Positions 7,561-16,466 of a stretch of DNA of 64,000 nt are shown here, piece after piece. Position numbers and translations under genes: made by a program. The stretch is from Pseudomonas oryzihabitans NBRC 102199 (GTDB lineage Bacteria; Pseudomonadota; Gammaproteobacteria; Pseudomonadales; Pseudomonadaceae), in NCBI RefSeq assembly GCF_000730625.1, contig NZ_BBIT01000005.1, forward strand, positions 248,001 through 312,000, written 5' to 3'. Under the pieces are notes generated by a model. That model ran no database searches. It was not told the DNA's origin and was given only the letters and a program-made list of their open reading frames with translations. Numbering within the stretch: the first letter of the stretch is position 1; the number at the start of each line of letters is the position of its first letter.

Positions 7561-9231
7561 TCAGGCCCCACCCGACTCCTCCCGCCCTTCCACCGGCAGT
7601 TCGTGCTCGGTGGCGTAGCCGGCGTCGGCCGCCTCCAGCACGCCATGGGCGATGCTGCAGAACAGCGAATTGACCCGGCGCATGTCGCTGAGCAGGCCCA
7701 GGTGCAGGGAGCTGGTCTCGAAGCTCTCCACCACCTGCTGGTGCAGCCGCTCGACGTGGGCATGGGCATAGCGCCGCTCCAGCAGGCGGAAGCGCTGCTT
7801 GAGCCGGCGCAGGCGGCGCGCCGCGTCCAGGTCGCCGGAGAGATAGACCGACAGGCACAGCTTGAGGCTGTCGACCAGCAGCCGGTGCAGGGCGGAAAGT
7901 TCGTCCACCCCGGAAGCCGAGAAGGAACGGCGGGCGGCGATCTTCTTGCTGTCGACGTCGCTAGCCATGCGCTCGATCAGGTCGCCGGCCTGCTCCAGGT
8001 TGATCGCCAGTTCGATGGTCTCGGCCCAGCGCCGGCTGTCGCGCTCGTCCAGGTCGTCGCGCGGCATGCGCGCCAGGTACAACTTGATCGCCGTGTAGAG
8101 GGCGTCGACGTCGTCGTCGAGACGGCGCACCTCGCGGGCCAGCTGCTTGTCGCCGGCGTTGATCAGCACCAGCAGGTGCTGCAGCATCTGCTCGATGACG
8201 TCGCCCATGCGCAGGAGCTCGCGGGAGGCATTGGTCAGCGCCAGGGCCGGGGTGTCGAGGGCGGCGGTGTCCAGGTGGCGCGGCCGCAGGATGGTCTCGG
8301 CGCTGTCCTTGGCCGGCAGCATGGCGGTGCAGAAGCGCGCCAGGGGCCCGGTCAGCGGCAGGAACAGCAGGCAGCGCACCAGGTTGTAGGCGACGTGGAA
8401 GCCGATCACCACCTCGGCGTCATTGAAGTCGTAGCCCTGCAGCCAGTCGGCCAAGAGGCCGATCCAGGGCAGCACCAGGATGCAGCCGGCGAGCTTGAAC
8501 AGCAGGCTGCCCACCGCCACCCGCCGTGCCTCCACGCCCTGCTTGGCCGCGCCCATCAGCGCCAGCACGCCGCTGCCCAGGTTGGCGCCCACCACCAGGC
8601 ACAGCGCCACCTTGAGCGAGATGACCCCGGAGCCGGCCAGGGTGGCGGTCAGCAGCACCGCAGCCAGGCTGGAATAGGAGACCATGGCGAAGACCGCGCC
8701 GGTCAGGGCATCAAGCAGCTGGTCGCCGGTCAGCGAGGAGAACAGCACCTTGACCCCGGCCGCGTGGGTCATCGGCGAGGCGGCTTCGACGATCAGCTGC
8801 AGCGCCAGGATGATCAGCCCCAGGCCGATGGCGACCCGGCCGAGCTGGCCGGCGCGGGTCTGCTTGCGACCGAGAAAGAACACCACGCCCAGAAAGATCA
8901 GCAGCGGCGACAGCCAGGACAGGTCGAAGGTCAGCACCCGCGCCATCAGCGCGGTGCCCACGTCGGCGCCGAGCATGATGGCCAGCGCCGGGGTGAGCGG
9001 CACCAGGCCCTGGGCGACGAAGGAGGTCACCAGCAGCGCCGTGGCGTTGCTGCTCTGCACCAGGGCGGTGACGGCGATACCGGAAAGAAAGGCCAGCGGC
9101 ATGCGCTGCATGCTGCGGCTGAGCACCCGGCGCAGACTGGCGCCGTATACCCGCAGGATGCCGGTGCGCACGATATGGGTGCCCCACACCAGCAGGGCCA
9201 CAGCGGATAGCAGATTGAGCAGTGTCAGCAT
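7561..9231 (-). CDS. Na/Pi cotransporter family protein with C-terminal PhoU-like domain
   Basis: The 556-aa product starts at MLTLLNLLSAVALLVWG, where GGGAGGG lies 7 nt upstream; a longer frame adds only nine residues. The first ~310 residues hold about eight to nine helices. They include the repeated Na/Pi-symporter motif with polar QSSNATALL and SYSSLAA segments that bind Na+ and phosphate in the PF02690 family. Residues ~330-550 are a helical cytoplasmic PhoU-like domain. Such proteins (YjbB type) mostly export or balance phosphate. The gene stands alone. Its 3' end abuts the repeat mosaic and is partly duplicated there. Confidence 0.88.
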   Translation of the reverse strand: MLTLLNLLSAVALLVWGTHIVRTGILRVYGASLRRVLSRSMQRMPLAFLSGIAVTALVQSSNATALLVTSFVAQGLVPLTPALAIMLGADVGTALMARVLTFDLSWLSPLLIFLGVVFFLGRKQTRAGQLGRVAIGLGLIILALQLIVEAASPMTHAAGVKVLFSSLTGDQLLDALTGAVFAMVSYSSLAAVLLTATLAGSGVISLKVALCLVVGANLGSGVLALMGAAKQGVEARRVAVGSLLFKLAGCILVLPWIGLLADWLQGYDFNDAEVVIGFHVAYNLVRCLLFLPLTGPLARFCTAMLPAKDSAETILRPRHLDTAALDTPALALTNASRELLRMGDVIEQMLQHLLVLINAGDKQLAREVRRLDDDVDALYTAIKLYLARMPRDDLDERDSRRWAETIELAINLEQAGDLIERMASDVDSKKIAARRSFSASGVDELSALHRLLVDSLKLCLSVYLSGDLDAARRLRRLKQRFRLLERRYAHAHVERLHQQVVESFETSSLHLGLLSDMRRVNSLFCSIAHGVLEAADAGYATEHELPVEGREESGGA

Positions 9232-9309
9232 CGTGGCGCCCTCCCGGCGCGTGTCCAAGAGCTCCTGGCGAGCTTGTCACAAAATCGTAATGACCGTTCT
9301 GCACAGACG

Positions 9310-9344
9310 CACGAGCCCGAAGGCAGGGCACCTTCGGGCTCGTG
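9310..9344 (-). terminator. Strong hairpin downstream of terC
   Basis: A 14-bp perfect inverted repeat (CACGAGCCCGAAGG / CCTTCGGGCTCGTG) with a 7-nt loop lies between the terC stop and the upstream side of the Na/Pi gene. There is no clear T-run on the minus strand, so the terminator role is likely rather than certain. Confidence 0.6.
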
Positions 9345-9395
9345 GGGACTTGCTGGATTAGGCGGCGGAGAGCCGGGTGGGTTCCGCCGCTGGGC

Positions 9396-10148
9396 TCAGA
9401 TCTGCTCTTTGCGCAGCTTGACCGCTTCGCGGGCCTTGGCCTTGCCGCGCAGGCGGATGTTGATGGCTTCCACCGCCAGCGAGAAGGCCATGGCGAAGTA
9501 GACGTAGCCCTTGGGCACGTGGACCTCGAAGGCCTCGGCGATGAGCACGGTGCCGACCACGATCAGGAAGGACAGCGCCAGCATCTTCAGACTCGGGTGC
9601 TTGTCGATGAAAGTGCTAATGGCGCCGGCCGCCAGCATCATCACCAGCACCGCGACGATGATCGCCGCGACCATGACCGGCACGTGGCTGACCATGCCGA
9701 CCGCGGTGATCACCGAGTCCAGCGAGAAGACGATGTCGATGATGGCGATCTGGATGATGGTGCCGATGAAGCCGCTGCCCTTCTTCGTGGGCGCGTCTTC
9801 GTCCTGCTCTTCCTCGCCTTCCAGGCCGTGGTAGATCTCGGCGCTGCTCTTCCACAGGAGGAACAGGCCGCCGAAGAAGAGGATGAGGTCACGGCCGGAG
9901 ATGCCTTGGCCGAAGACGAAGAACAGGTCGGCGGTGAGGCGCATCACCCAGGTGATGGACAGCAGCAGCAGGATGCGGGTGACCATGGCCAGGGCCAGGC
10001 CGAAGAACCGGGTCCGCGCCTGCATGTGCTTGGGCATGCGGCTGACCAGGATGGAGATCATGATGATGTTGTCGATGCCGAGGACGATCTCCAGGGCCGT
10101 CAGGGTAAAGAAGGCGACCCAGATTTCCGGGTTGGTCAACCAGTCCAT
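9396..10148 (-). CDS. TerC family integral membrane protein
   Basis: The 250-aa protein has about seven membrane helices. It opens with the TerC signature ALEIVLGIDNIIMISIL and repeats the pattern in IAIIDIVFSLDSVITAVGM near residue 125; the paired acidic residues are the presumed metal path. Members (TerC, Alx, YkoY) are linked to tellurite resistance and, in better studied cases, Mn2+ export. The inserted loop EGEEEQDEDAPTKK near residue 105 is strongly acidic. The start at 10148 follows GAGAGGA. I looked for the yybP-ykoY Mn riboswitch upstream and did not see it. A Mn2+ role would fit the Mn uptake genes at 29-33 kb, but that is inference. Confidence 0.9.
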   Translation of the reverse strand: MDWLTNPEIWVAFFTLTALEIVLGIDNIIMISILVSRMPKHMQARTRFFGLALAMVTRILLLLSITWVMRLTADLFFVFGQGISGRDLILFFGGLFLLWKSSAEIYHGLEGEEEQDEDAPTKKGSGFIGTIIQIAIIDIVFSLDSVITAVGMVSHVPVMVAAIIVAVLVMMLAAGAISTFIDKHPSLKMLALSFLIVVGTVLIAEAFEVHVPKGYVYFAMAFSLAVEAINIRLRGKAKAREAVKLRKEQI

Positions 10149-10196
10149 TGCAAATCCTCTCGTAGCTAAGGCGCGCTCGGGCGCGCGCTCTAATGG

Positions 10197-10220
10197 AAAA
10201 GGCGCATCGGGCGACGCGCC
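10197..10220 (-). terminator. Intrinsic terminator after the CitMHS gene
   Basis: On the minus strand GGCGCGTC-GCCC-GATGCGCC forms an 8-bp stem with a tetraloop, followed directly by TTTT. It lies between the CitMHS and terC genes, so these are probably separate transcription units. Confidence 0.7.
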
Positions 10221-10264
10221 GTTTTCGAACAGCCGGCAAGGCTAGTCGTAGCTCTGGCAAAACT

Positions 10265-11599
10265 CTAGCGGCTGTACAGCGGAAACACACCCAGTAACAA
10301 AGCGCCGACCAGCAGGAACATGCAGGTCACGGTGGCCCACTTCAGGGTGAAGCGCTGATGGTCGCCGAATTCCACCTTGGCCAGGCCCACCAGCAGGTAG
10401 GTCGAGGGCACCAGCGGGCTGAGCAGGTGCACGGGCTGACCGACGATGGAGGCCCGGGCGATCTCCACCGGACTGATGCCATAGGCCGCGGCGGCCTCGG
10501 CCAGCACCGGCAGCACGCCGAAGTAGAAGGCGTCGTTGGAGATGAAGAAGGTGAACGGCAGGCTGACCAGGGCGGTGATCACCGCCATGTACGGGCCCAG
10601 GGCGTCCGGGATCACCGCCAGCAGGCCCTTGGACATGGCGTCGACCATGCCGGTACCCGAGAGGATGCCGGTGAAGATGCCCGCGGCGAAGATCAGCGAG
10701 ACCACCGCCAGGACGTTTTCGGCATGGGCGGCGATGCGCTGCTTCTGCATGTTCAGGCAACGGTAGTTGACGGTCATGGCGATGCCGAAGGCGATCATGA
10801 ACAGCACCGGCATCGGCAGCACGCCCATGATCAGCGCGGCCATCAGCGCCAGGGTCAGCAGGCCGTTGAACCAGCGCAGGTGCGGGCGGCGGGCCTCGGC
10901 GCACTGGGAGACGGTGACGTCGGCGCCTTCGGTCTCGCCGATCTGCAGGATGCCCAGGCGCGCGCGCTCGCTGCGGCCATAGAGGTAGGCCAGGAAGAAC
11001 AGCCAGGCGATGGCCAGCAGCATGGGCGCGATCATGGGCACGAAGACGTCGGCCGGATCCACGTGCAGGGCACTGGCGGCGCGCGCGGTCGGACCGCCCC
11101 AGGGGGTCAGGTTCATCACGCCACTGGAGAGCAGCATCAGGCAGGTCATGATCAGCGGATTCATGCCCAGGCGCCGGTACAGCGGGAACATGGCCGCCAC
11201 GCAGATCATGTAGGTGGTCGAGCCGTCACCGTCCAGGGAGACCACCAGGGTCAGGAAGACGGTACCCATGGCCACCTTGAGCGGATCGCCCTTGACCAGC
11301 TTGAGGATCCAGCGCACCGCCGGATCGAACAGGCCGGTGTCGATCATCACCGCGAAGTAGAGGATCGCGAACAACAGCATCACGCCGGTGGGCGCCAGTT
11401 TGCGGATGCCGTCGAGCATCATCGGGCCGAGGGCGTCGAGCTTGACGTGGCCGAGGCTGGCGAATTCGCTGGACAGCGCCCAGGCCAGCACGGCGAAGGC
11501 GATCGGCACCATGGTCAGGGCGATCAGCGGAGACAGGCGCTTGGTCATGATCAGGTACATGAAGGTCATGACCATGGCGAAGCCGAGGAAAGTCAGCAT
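10265..11599 (-). CDS. CitMHS family citrate-metal:H+ symporter
   Basis: The 444-aa protein has about twelve hydrophobic helices. It matches the CitMHS (CitM/CitH) family of citrate importers that move citrate complexed with Mg2+ or Ca2+ together with protons. Supporting segments are MTKRLSPLIALTMVPIAFAVLAW at the N-terminus, LDGDGSTTYMICVAAMFPLY near residue 125, and NLTPWGGPTARAASAL near residue 165. The ATG at 11599 follows AGAGGTA. A small possible leader ORF lies 37 nt upstream. The two-component genes that often control citrate uptake in pseudomonads are not next to it. Confidence 0.88.
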   Translation of the reverse strand: MLTFLGFAMVMTFMYLIMTKRLSPLIALTMVPIAFAVLAWALSSEFASLGHVKLDALGPMMLDGIRKLAPTGVMLLFAILYFAVMIDTGLFDPAVRWILKLVKGDPLKVAMGTVFLTLVVSLDGDGSTTYMICVAAMFPLYRRLGMNPLIMTCLMLLSSGVMNLTPWGGPTARAASALHVDPADVFVPMIAPMLLAIAWLFFLAYLYGRSERARLGILQIGETEGADVTVSQCAEARRPHLRWFNGLLTLALMAALIMGVLPMPVLFMIAFGIAMTVNYRCLNMQKQRIAAHAENVLAVVSLIFAAGIFTGILSGTGMVDAMSKGLLAVIPDALGPYMAVITALVSLPFTFFISNDAFYFGVLPVLAEAAAAYGISPVEIARASIVGQPVHLLSPLVPSTYLLVGLAKVEFGDHQRFTLKWATVTCMFLLVGALLLGVFPLYSR

Positions 11600-11635
11600 G
11601 GGAATACCTCTGAATTTTCGCGAAGAGAAGGAAGA

Positions 11636-11719
11636 TCAGCCGCGGCGCAGGGGCGCGGGGAGGGCGAAAATCCAGGGGAGAGGGGCGCGCGGGGACGCCT
11701 GGAAGGACAGATACGACAT
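11636..11719 (-). CDS. Possible 27-aa leader peptide upstream of the CitMHS gene
   Basis: An ATG preceded by CAGGA at 8 nt opens a 27-codon frame (MSYLSFQASPRAPLPWIF, then a Pro/Arg-rich end) that stops 37 nt before the transporter start. It has no recognisable domain. It could be a translated leader that tunes transporter expression, or a chance ORF in GC-rich DNA. Confidence 0.3.
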   Translation of the reverse strand: MSYLSFQASPRAPLPWIFALPAPLRRG

Positions 11720-11840
11720 GGCAAGAATCCTGGTTATTTTTGTAGGCACGTCGCCCGCTCACGGGGGCGGGTCTTGAGGGGATCCTAAGAGGTCAACCTT
11801 TCGCCAGCCTTGCGTGGTGGCGAGTGGATGTTGCCGGATG

Positions 11841-12782
11841 TCACGAAGCCGACACAGGCGGGGGCTGTTCGGCCCGCTGCCAGCCCGGGATGCTCAGGTG
11901 CTCGACGAAGAAATCGAGCAGCACCTGGATCTTGGTGGGTCGGCTGCGCGCCGAGGGGGTCACGAAGTAGAGGCCGCCACGGGTCAGCTGCCAGTCCGGC
12001 AGCAGCTGCACCAACCGGCCATCGGCCAGGTAGTCGGCGGCGATGAAGTCCGGCAACTCGGCGATGGCGAGGCCTTCCAGCAGCACCGGCAGCAGGGCTT
12101 CGGAATTGGTGACGCGCAGGGGGCCACGGGGTAGCACGCTTTCTTCGCGACCCTCGTCCCCGCTGAAGCGCCACACCTGGCTGCGCGCCCGATAGGCATA
12201 GCTCAGGCAGGCATGGTCGGTCAGTTCCTGCGGATGGCTTGGCCAGCCGTGGCGCTCGACATAGGCCGGCGCCGCCACCAGCAGCTGGCTCACCGCGCAG
12301 AGCCGCCGGGCGACCAGCGAGGAGTCCGGCAAGGCGGCGATGCGCAGGGCGGCGTCGAAACCCTCCGCCACCAGATCCACGGTGGCATCGGACAGGTGCA
12401 GATCCACCGACAGCTGGGGATAGCGGCGCAGCAGCTCGGGTAGCAGCGGCGCCACCCAGCGCAGGCCGAAGGCCATGGGCACCGCCAGCCGCACCTGGCC
12501 ACGGGGCTGCACGGCGCGGGCCTGGGCAGCGCTTTCGGTCGCCTCCGCCTGGCGATAGAGATCACCGGCCTGAGCGGCCAGCTCGCGGCCGAATTCGGTC
12601 AGCGCCAGCTGCCGCGAGGTGCGATTGAACAGCCGCCCGCCGAGGCGTTCCTCCAGGCGCGTCACCGCCCGCGAGACGGTGGCCACCGACACGCCCAGTA
12701 CCCGCGCCGCGGCGGCGAAGGAGCCCTCTTCGGCGACCTTGGCGAACATCGCCAACCCTTCGAAATCCGGCAATCTGTTCAT
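11841..12782 (-). CDS. LysR family transcriptional regulator
   Basis: The 313-aa product starts at MNRLPDFEGLAMFAKVAEEG. An upstream TTG would add nine residues, but the ATG fits family length better. The N-terminal winged HTH reads SFAAAARVLGVSVATVSRAVTRLE. The rest is a periplasmic-binding-like effector domain (residues ~90-300). This is the CrgA/AaeR-like branch. It is divergent from the SDR gene at 12882, the usual LysR arrangement with its target. The effector is unknown. Confidence 0.9.
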   Translation of the reverse strand: MNRLPDFEGLAMFAKVAEEGSFAAAARVLGVSVATVSRAVTRLEERLGGRLFNRTSRQLALTEFGRELAAQAGDLYRQAEATESAAQARAVQPRGQVRLAVPMAFGLRWVAPLLPELLRRYPQLSVDLHLSDATVDLVAEGFDAALRIAALPDSSLVARRLCAVSQLLVAAPAYVERHGWPSHPQELTDHACLSYAYRARSQVWRFSGDEGREESVLPRGPLRVTNSEALLPVLLEGLAIAELPDFIAADYLADGRLVQLLPDWQLTRGGLYFVTPSARSRPTKIQVLLDFFVEHLSIPGWQRAEQPPPVSAS

Positions 12783-12881
12783 TTCATTTCTGCAACGATA
12801 ACTTGCCAATCATTCTATTTTGCAGGAACGCCAGGGTCGATAGGCTGATTCCACCTGATCACAACCCTCGGAGTTCCCGCC

Positions 12882-13634
12882 ATGACCCTCAAGCTCGCAG
12901 ACAAGATCGCCCTCGTCACCGGCGCCACCAGCGGCATCGGCCTGGCCGCTGCCAAACTCTTCGCCCAGCAGGGCGCCCACGTCATCCTCACCGGTCGGCG
13001 GCAGGCGGAACTGGACGCCGCGGTCGCCCAGGTCGGCAATGCCACCGGCATCGCCGTGGACTCCTCCCGCCTGGACCAGCTCGATGCCCTCTATGAGCGC
13101 ATCCGCCGCGAGCACGGACGACTCGATGTGCTCTACGTCAACGCCGGGGGCGGCAGCATGCTGCCCCTCGCCGAGGTGACCGAGGCCCACTACGACGACA
13201 CCTTCGATCGCAACGTGAAGGGGGTGCTGTTCACCGTGCAGAAGGCTCTGCCGCTGCTGGCGGACCATGCCTCGGTGATCCTCGCCGGCTCCAACGCCGC
13301 CAGTACCGGCACCCCGGCCTTCAGCGTCTATGGCGCCTCCAAGGCCGCCGTGCGCGCCTTCGCCCGCAACTGGATCCTGGAGCTGCAGGGCCGCGGCATC
13401 CGCATCAACACCCTGAGTCCGGGCGCCACCCGCACCCCCGGCCTGGTGGAGCTGGCCGGTCCGGATGCCGCTCAGCGGCAGGGCCTGCTGGACCACCTGG
13501 CCAGCCAGATCCCCCTGGGTCGCGTCGGTGAGCCGGAGGAGATCGCCAGGGTCGCCCTGTTCCTGGCCTCCAGCGATTCCAGCTTCGTCAACGGCGCCGA
13601 GCTGTTCGCCGATGGTGGCCAGGCGCAGGTCTGA
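12882..13634 (+). CDS. SDR family NAD(P)-dependent oxidoreductase
   Basis: The 250-aa classical short-chain dehydrogenase has the cofactor motif TGATSGIG (residues ~12-19), NAGGGS near residue 88, a catalytic Ser in ILAGSNAAS, and the YGASK Tyr/Lys pair near residue 150. The cytoplasmic enzyme oxidises or reduces a carbonyl/alcohol substrate I cannot name. The ATG at 12882 follows GGAG. The flanking LysR gene is divergent and probably controls it. A strong bidirectional terminator closes the unit. Confidence 0.9.
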   Translation: MTLKLADKIALVTGATSGIGLAAAKLFAQQGAHVILTGRRQAELDAAVAQVGNATGIAVDSSRLDQLDALYERIRREHGRLDVLYVNAGGGSMLPLAEVTEAHYDDTFDRNVKGVLFTVQKALPLLADHASVILAGSNAASTGTPAFSVYGASKAAVRAFARNWILELQGRGIRINTLSPGATRTPGLVELAGPDAAQRQGLLDHLASQIPLGRVGEPEEIARVALFLASSDSSFVNGAELFADGGQAQV

Positions 13635-13652
13635 GCGGCGTCTGGCGGCCAG

Positions 13653-13691
13653 AAAAAAGCGGACAGCGCCCGGGGCGCTGTCCGCTTTTTT
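13653..13691. terminator. Bidirectional intrinsic terminator
   Basis: An 18-bp perfect stem with A6 on one side and T6 on the other (AAAAAAGCGGACAGCGCC and its complement, 3-nt loop) sits between convergent genes. It serves the SDR gene on the plus strand and mmuM on the minus strand. Confidence 0.92.
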
Positions 13692-13709
13692 GCCGACCTA
13701 ATGCGGGCG

Positions 13710-14612
13710 TCAGCCGCGCAATCGCGTGTTGAGTACGGCGATATGCTCCGGACCGATGCCGCAGCAGCCGCCGATCAGACTCGCACCACGCGCCTGCCAG
13801 TCCTGGGCGAAGCTCAGGTAGCCGGGCGGATCCAGGTCCGGACGCAGGGGGTCGAGGCCATCATTGGCGGTGGCCTCTTCCGGCTGGGGCGGGAAGGCGT
13901 TGGCATAGGCGCCAAAGGGAATCTCGACACCCGCCGCGGCAAAGGTCGCCCGCGCGGTATCCAGCGCCGCGGCCATCACCTCGGGCTGGCTGCAATTGAA
14001 CAGCAGGGCACCAGCGCCCAGCTCCACCGCCAGCTGCGCGGCCGCGACCACCGGCTCGCCGGATCTCAGCCGCGGGGTCTCGTCGACGTCTTCGTCCTTG
14101 AGGGTGAAGGACAGCCACAGCGGCTTGCCGTCCCCTGGCAGCCCGGCGGCGATGGCGCGCACCTCGGCCAGGGAGCTCTGGGTTTCCGCCAGCCAGAGAT
14201 CTACATGGGGCGCCAGGCCGCGGATCAGCGGCTGCAGCACCTCGTCCACCCGCGCCGGCTCGAACAGATCGGGGCGATAGGAGCCGAACAGCGGCGGCAG
14301 CGACCCCGCCACCCGCACCGGCTGACCGCTGGCCACCACCGCCTGCCGTGCCAGCTGGCCGGCCCGCGCGGCCAGGGCCTCGCCTTCGGCGGCGAAGCGC
14401 GCTTCGCCGATATGGAAGGGCACCACCGCATAGCTGTTGCTGGTGATCACCTGGGCGCCGGCCTCGATATAGGCGCGGTGCACCGCCTCCACCTGCTCCG
14501 GCGCCTCGCTCAGGGCCAGGGCCGACCATTCCGGCTGACGGAAGGGCGCGCCGCGGCGCTGTAGCTCGCGGCCCATGCCACCGTCGAGAAGCACAAGATT
14601 CATGTTGGCCAT
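13710..14612 (-). CDS. mmuM: Homocysteine S-methyltransferase
   Basis: The 300-aa zinc enzyme transfers a methyl group (typically from S-methylmethionine) to homocysteine to form methionine. The N-terminal LLDGGMGRELQRRG is the family hallmark. The zinc ligands are the Cys in LLFNCSQPE (near residue 203) and the Cys pair of IGGCCGIGP near residue 283. Two in-frame ATGs (14612 and 14603) are possible; neither has a strong ribosome site. The gene is divergent from an amino-acid ABC transporter, suggesting uptake of the methyl donor or precursor, which is inference. Confidence 0.9.
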   Translation of the reverse strand: MANMNLVLLDGGMGRELQRRGAPFRQPEWSALALSEAPEQVEAVHRAYIEAGAQVITSNSYAVVPFHIGEARFAAEGEALAARAGQLARQAVVASGQPVRVAGSLPPLFGSYRPDLFEPARVDEVLQPLIRGLAPHVDLWLAETQSSLAEVRAIAAGLPGDGKPLWLSFTLKDEDVDETPRLRSGEPVVAAAQLAVELGAGALLFNCSQPEVMAAALDTARATFAAAGVEIPFGAYANAFPPQPEEATANDGLDPLRPDLDPPGYLSFAQDWQARGASLIGGCCGIGPEHIAVLNTRLRG

Positions 14613-14712
14613 ATAGCTATTTCACTTTTCCTTATAACCAAAACGGAGTTCAATATCGGTTCTCATATCTCTCTAATACCAGGCCCTCTTACCCTTTGCA
14701 AAGGACGCCCCC

Positions 14713-15540
14713 ATGAGAACCGCTCTGCTATCGGCCCTCGGCCTGACCCTGGCGCTGGTCGCCACCTCGGCCTCGGCCGGGGCCACCCTGGACCGCGTCA
14801 AGGCCAAGGGCGAGCTGGTCAATGTGCTCATGGAGAGCTATCCGCCCTTCTCCCAGCTCAATGCCCAGAACCAGCTGGAAGGCTTCGACGTGGACGTGGC
14901 CAAGGCCGTGGCCGACAAGCTCGGCGTCAAGCTGCGCCTGGAAACCCCTTCCTGGGACGTGATCGCCGCCGGTCGCTGGAGCGGTCGCTACGACGTCTGC
15001 ATCTGCTCCATGACGCCCAGCCAGGCGCGTGCCCAGGTGTTCGATTTCCCGGTCAACTACTACGCCTCGCCGGCGGTGATCGTGGTCAACGCCGGTGACG
15101 ACCGCATCCACGGCGCCAAGGACCTCTCTGGCAAGAAGGTCGGCGTCACCAGCGCCTCTTCCTATGAGAGCTACCTGAACAAGGACCTGACCATCGAGGG
15201 CCAGGAAGACAAGCCGCTGAGCTATCCCTTCGACGATGTCCAGGTGGTGCCCTTCCCCGACGACAACGTCGCCTTCCAGGACCTCGGCCTGGGCGCCGGC
15301 AAGCGCCTGGACGCGGTGCTGACCAACCTGGTGACGGCCCAGCCGCGCCTGGCCCAGGACAGCAAGTTCAAACTGGCCGGCGCGCCGCTCTATGCCGAGC
15401 CCAACGCCGTGGCCATCGAGAAGGGTGATCCGGAATTCGCCGCCACGCTGCGCGAGATCATCGAAGGGCTACGCCAGGATGGCACCCTGAAGCGGATCTC
15501 CGAGAAGTGGATCGGCGCCGACATCACCCAAGCCCCATGA
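14713..15540 (+). CDS. Amino-acid ABC transporter, periplasmic substrate-binding protein
   Basis: The 275-aa product has a Sec signal peptide ending near ATSASAG. A family-3 solute-binding fold follows (LDRVKAKGELVNVLMESYPPF, then GFDVDVAKAVADKLGVKLRL). It should bind a polar amino acid in the periplasm and deliver it to the permease encoded next. The ATGA at 15537 couples translation of the two genes. Its substrate is not readable from motifs. The divergent methionine-forming enzyme hints at a sulfur amino acid. Confidence 0.88.
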   Translation: MRTALLSALGLTLALVATSASAGATLDRVKAKGELVNVLMESYPPFSQLNAQNQLEGFDVDVAKAVADKLGVKLRLETPSWDVIAAGRWSGRYDVCICSMTPSQARAQVFDFPVNYYASPAVIVVNAGDDRIHGAKDLSGKKVGVTSASSYESYLNKDLTIEGQEDKPLSYPFDDVQVVPFPDDNVAFQDLGLGAGKRLDAVLTNLVTAQPRLAQDSKFKLAGAPLYAEPNAVAIEKGDPEFAATLREIIEGLRQDGTLKRISEKWIGADITQAP

Positions 15541-16343
15541 GTGACCTACCACCCCCGGCCCAGCGCCGCCCCCTGCTGAGCTTTCGTACCCGCGTCTGGC
15601 TGACCTGGCTGGCGCTGCTGGCCGGGGGCGTGGTCTTCGTGCTCGGCTTCGACCTCAAGTTCGCCAGCGTCTGGCCGCGCCTGCCCAACCTGGTGGGTTG
15701 GCGCCTGGGCCCCAACGGCTTCCTGCAGGGCGCGGCCCTGACGCTGTTCCTCAGCCTCAGCTCCATCCTGGTGTCGGTGCTGCTGGGCTTCGCCGCGGCC
15801 CTGGGCCGGCTGTCGTCCAGCGCCCTGGCCTATGGCGTGGCGACCTTCTACGCCTCCTTCTTTCGCGGCACCCCGCTGCTGATCCAGATCCTGCTGATCT
15901 ACCTGGGCCTGCCGCAGATCGGCGTGGTGCCCGGCGCCATCAGCGCCGGCATCCTCGCCCTGTCGCTGAACTATGGCGCCTACCTCAGCGAGATCTTTCG
16001 CGCTGGCCTGCTCGGCGTCCCCGCCGGTCAGCGCGAGGCGGCCCTGGCCCTGGGCCTGGCGCCACGGGTGATCTTCTGGCGCGTCACCCTGCCCCAGGCC
16101 ATGCGCAGCATCATCCCGCCCACCACCAGCCAGTTCATCTCCATGCTCAAGGACTCCTCCCTGGTCTCGGTGATGGGTGTCTGGGAGGTGATGTTCCTCG
16201 CCCAGTCCTATGGCCGCTCCAGCTATCGCTATCTTGAAATGCTGACCACCGCCGCGGTGCTCTACTGGCTGATGTCCCTGGCCATGGAGTTCCTGCAGTC
16301 GCGCCTGGAGCGGCACTACGGGAAGGCGTATCGGGGGCGTTAG
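15537..16343 (+). CDS. Amino-acid ABC transporter permease (HisM/GlnP type)
   Basis: The 268-aa inner-membrane permease starts at MSDLPPPAQ through an ATGA overlap with the binding-protein stop. About five helices follow. The EAA loop (QREAALALGLAPRVIFWRVT, residues ~180-200) contacts the ATPase. It belongs to the His/Glu/Gln/Arg/opine permease family. Only one permease and no ATPase gene are present here, so either the transporter borrows an ATPase encoded elsewhere or the cluster is incomplete. Confidence 0.9.
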   Translation: MSDLPPPAQRRPLLSFRTRVWLTWLALLAGGVVFVLGFDLKFASVWPRLPNLVGWRLGPNGFLQGAALTLFLSLSSILVSVLLGFAAALGRLSSSALAYGVATFYASFFRGTPLLIQILLIYLGLPQIGVVPGAISAGILALSLNYGAYLSEIFRAGLLGVPAGQREAALALGLAPRVIFWRVTLPQAMRSIIPPTTSQFISMLKDSSLVSVMGVWEVMFLAQSYGRSSYRYLEMLTTAAVLYWLMSLAMEFLQSRLERHYGKAYRGR

Positions 16344-16466
16344 AGTCGCTTGGTCGGGCGGAGGCAAAGGACGATGCCCGATCGACGTCGGCAGCGCGTT
16401 TGATAGAGTCTTCTTGCCACCAACTACTGGCTGGTCCTTGCTGTTATGAGCAGAACCGGAGGCCAT

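Noticed and set aside
7480-9210. Long plus-strand frame antisense to the Na/Pi cotransporter gene
   Set aside because: The translation is Gln/His/Ala-rich, typical of antisense shadows.
10149-10264. yybP-ykoY manganese riboswitch upstream of terC
   Set aside because: The conserved riboswitch core was not found; only the CitMHS terminator and a GC-rich hairpin are present.
12783-12881. CTGCAA / TTGCAG arms (12790-12795, 12830-12835) as a LysR operator
   Set aside because: The arms are only 6 bp and 34 bp apart, too weak to list as a site.
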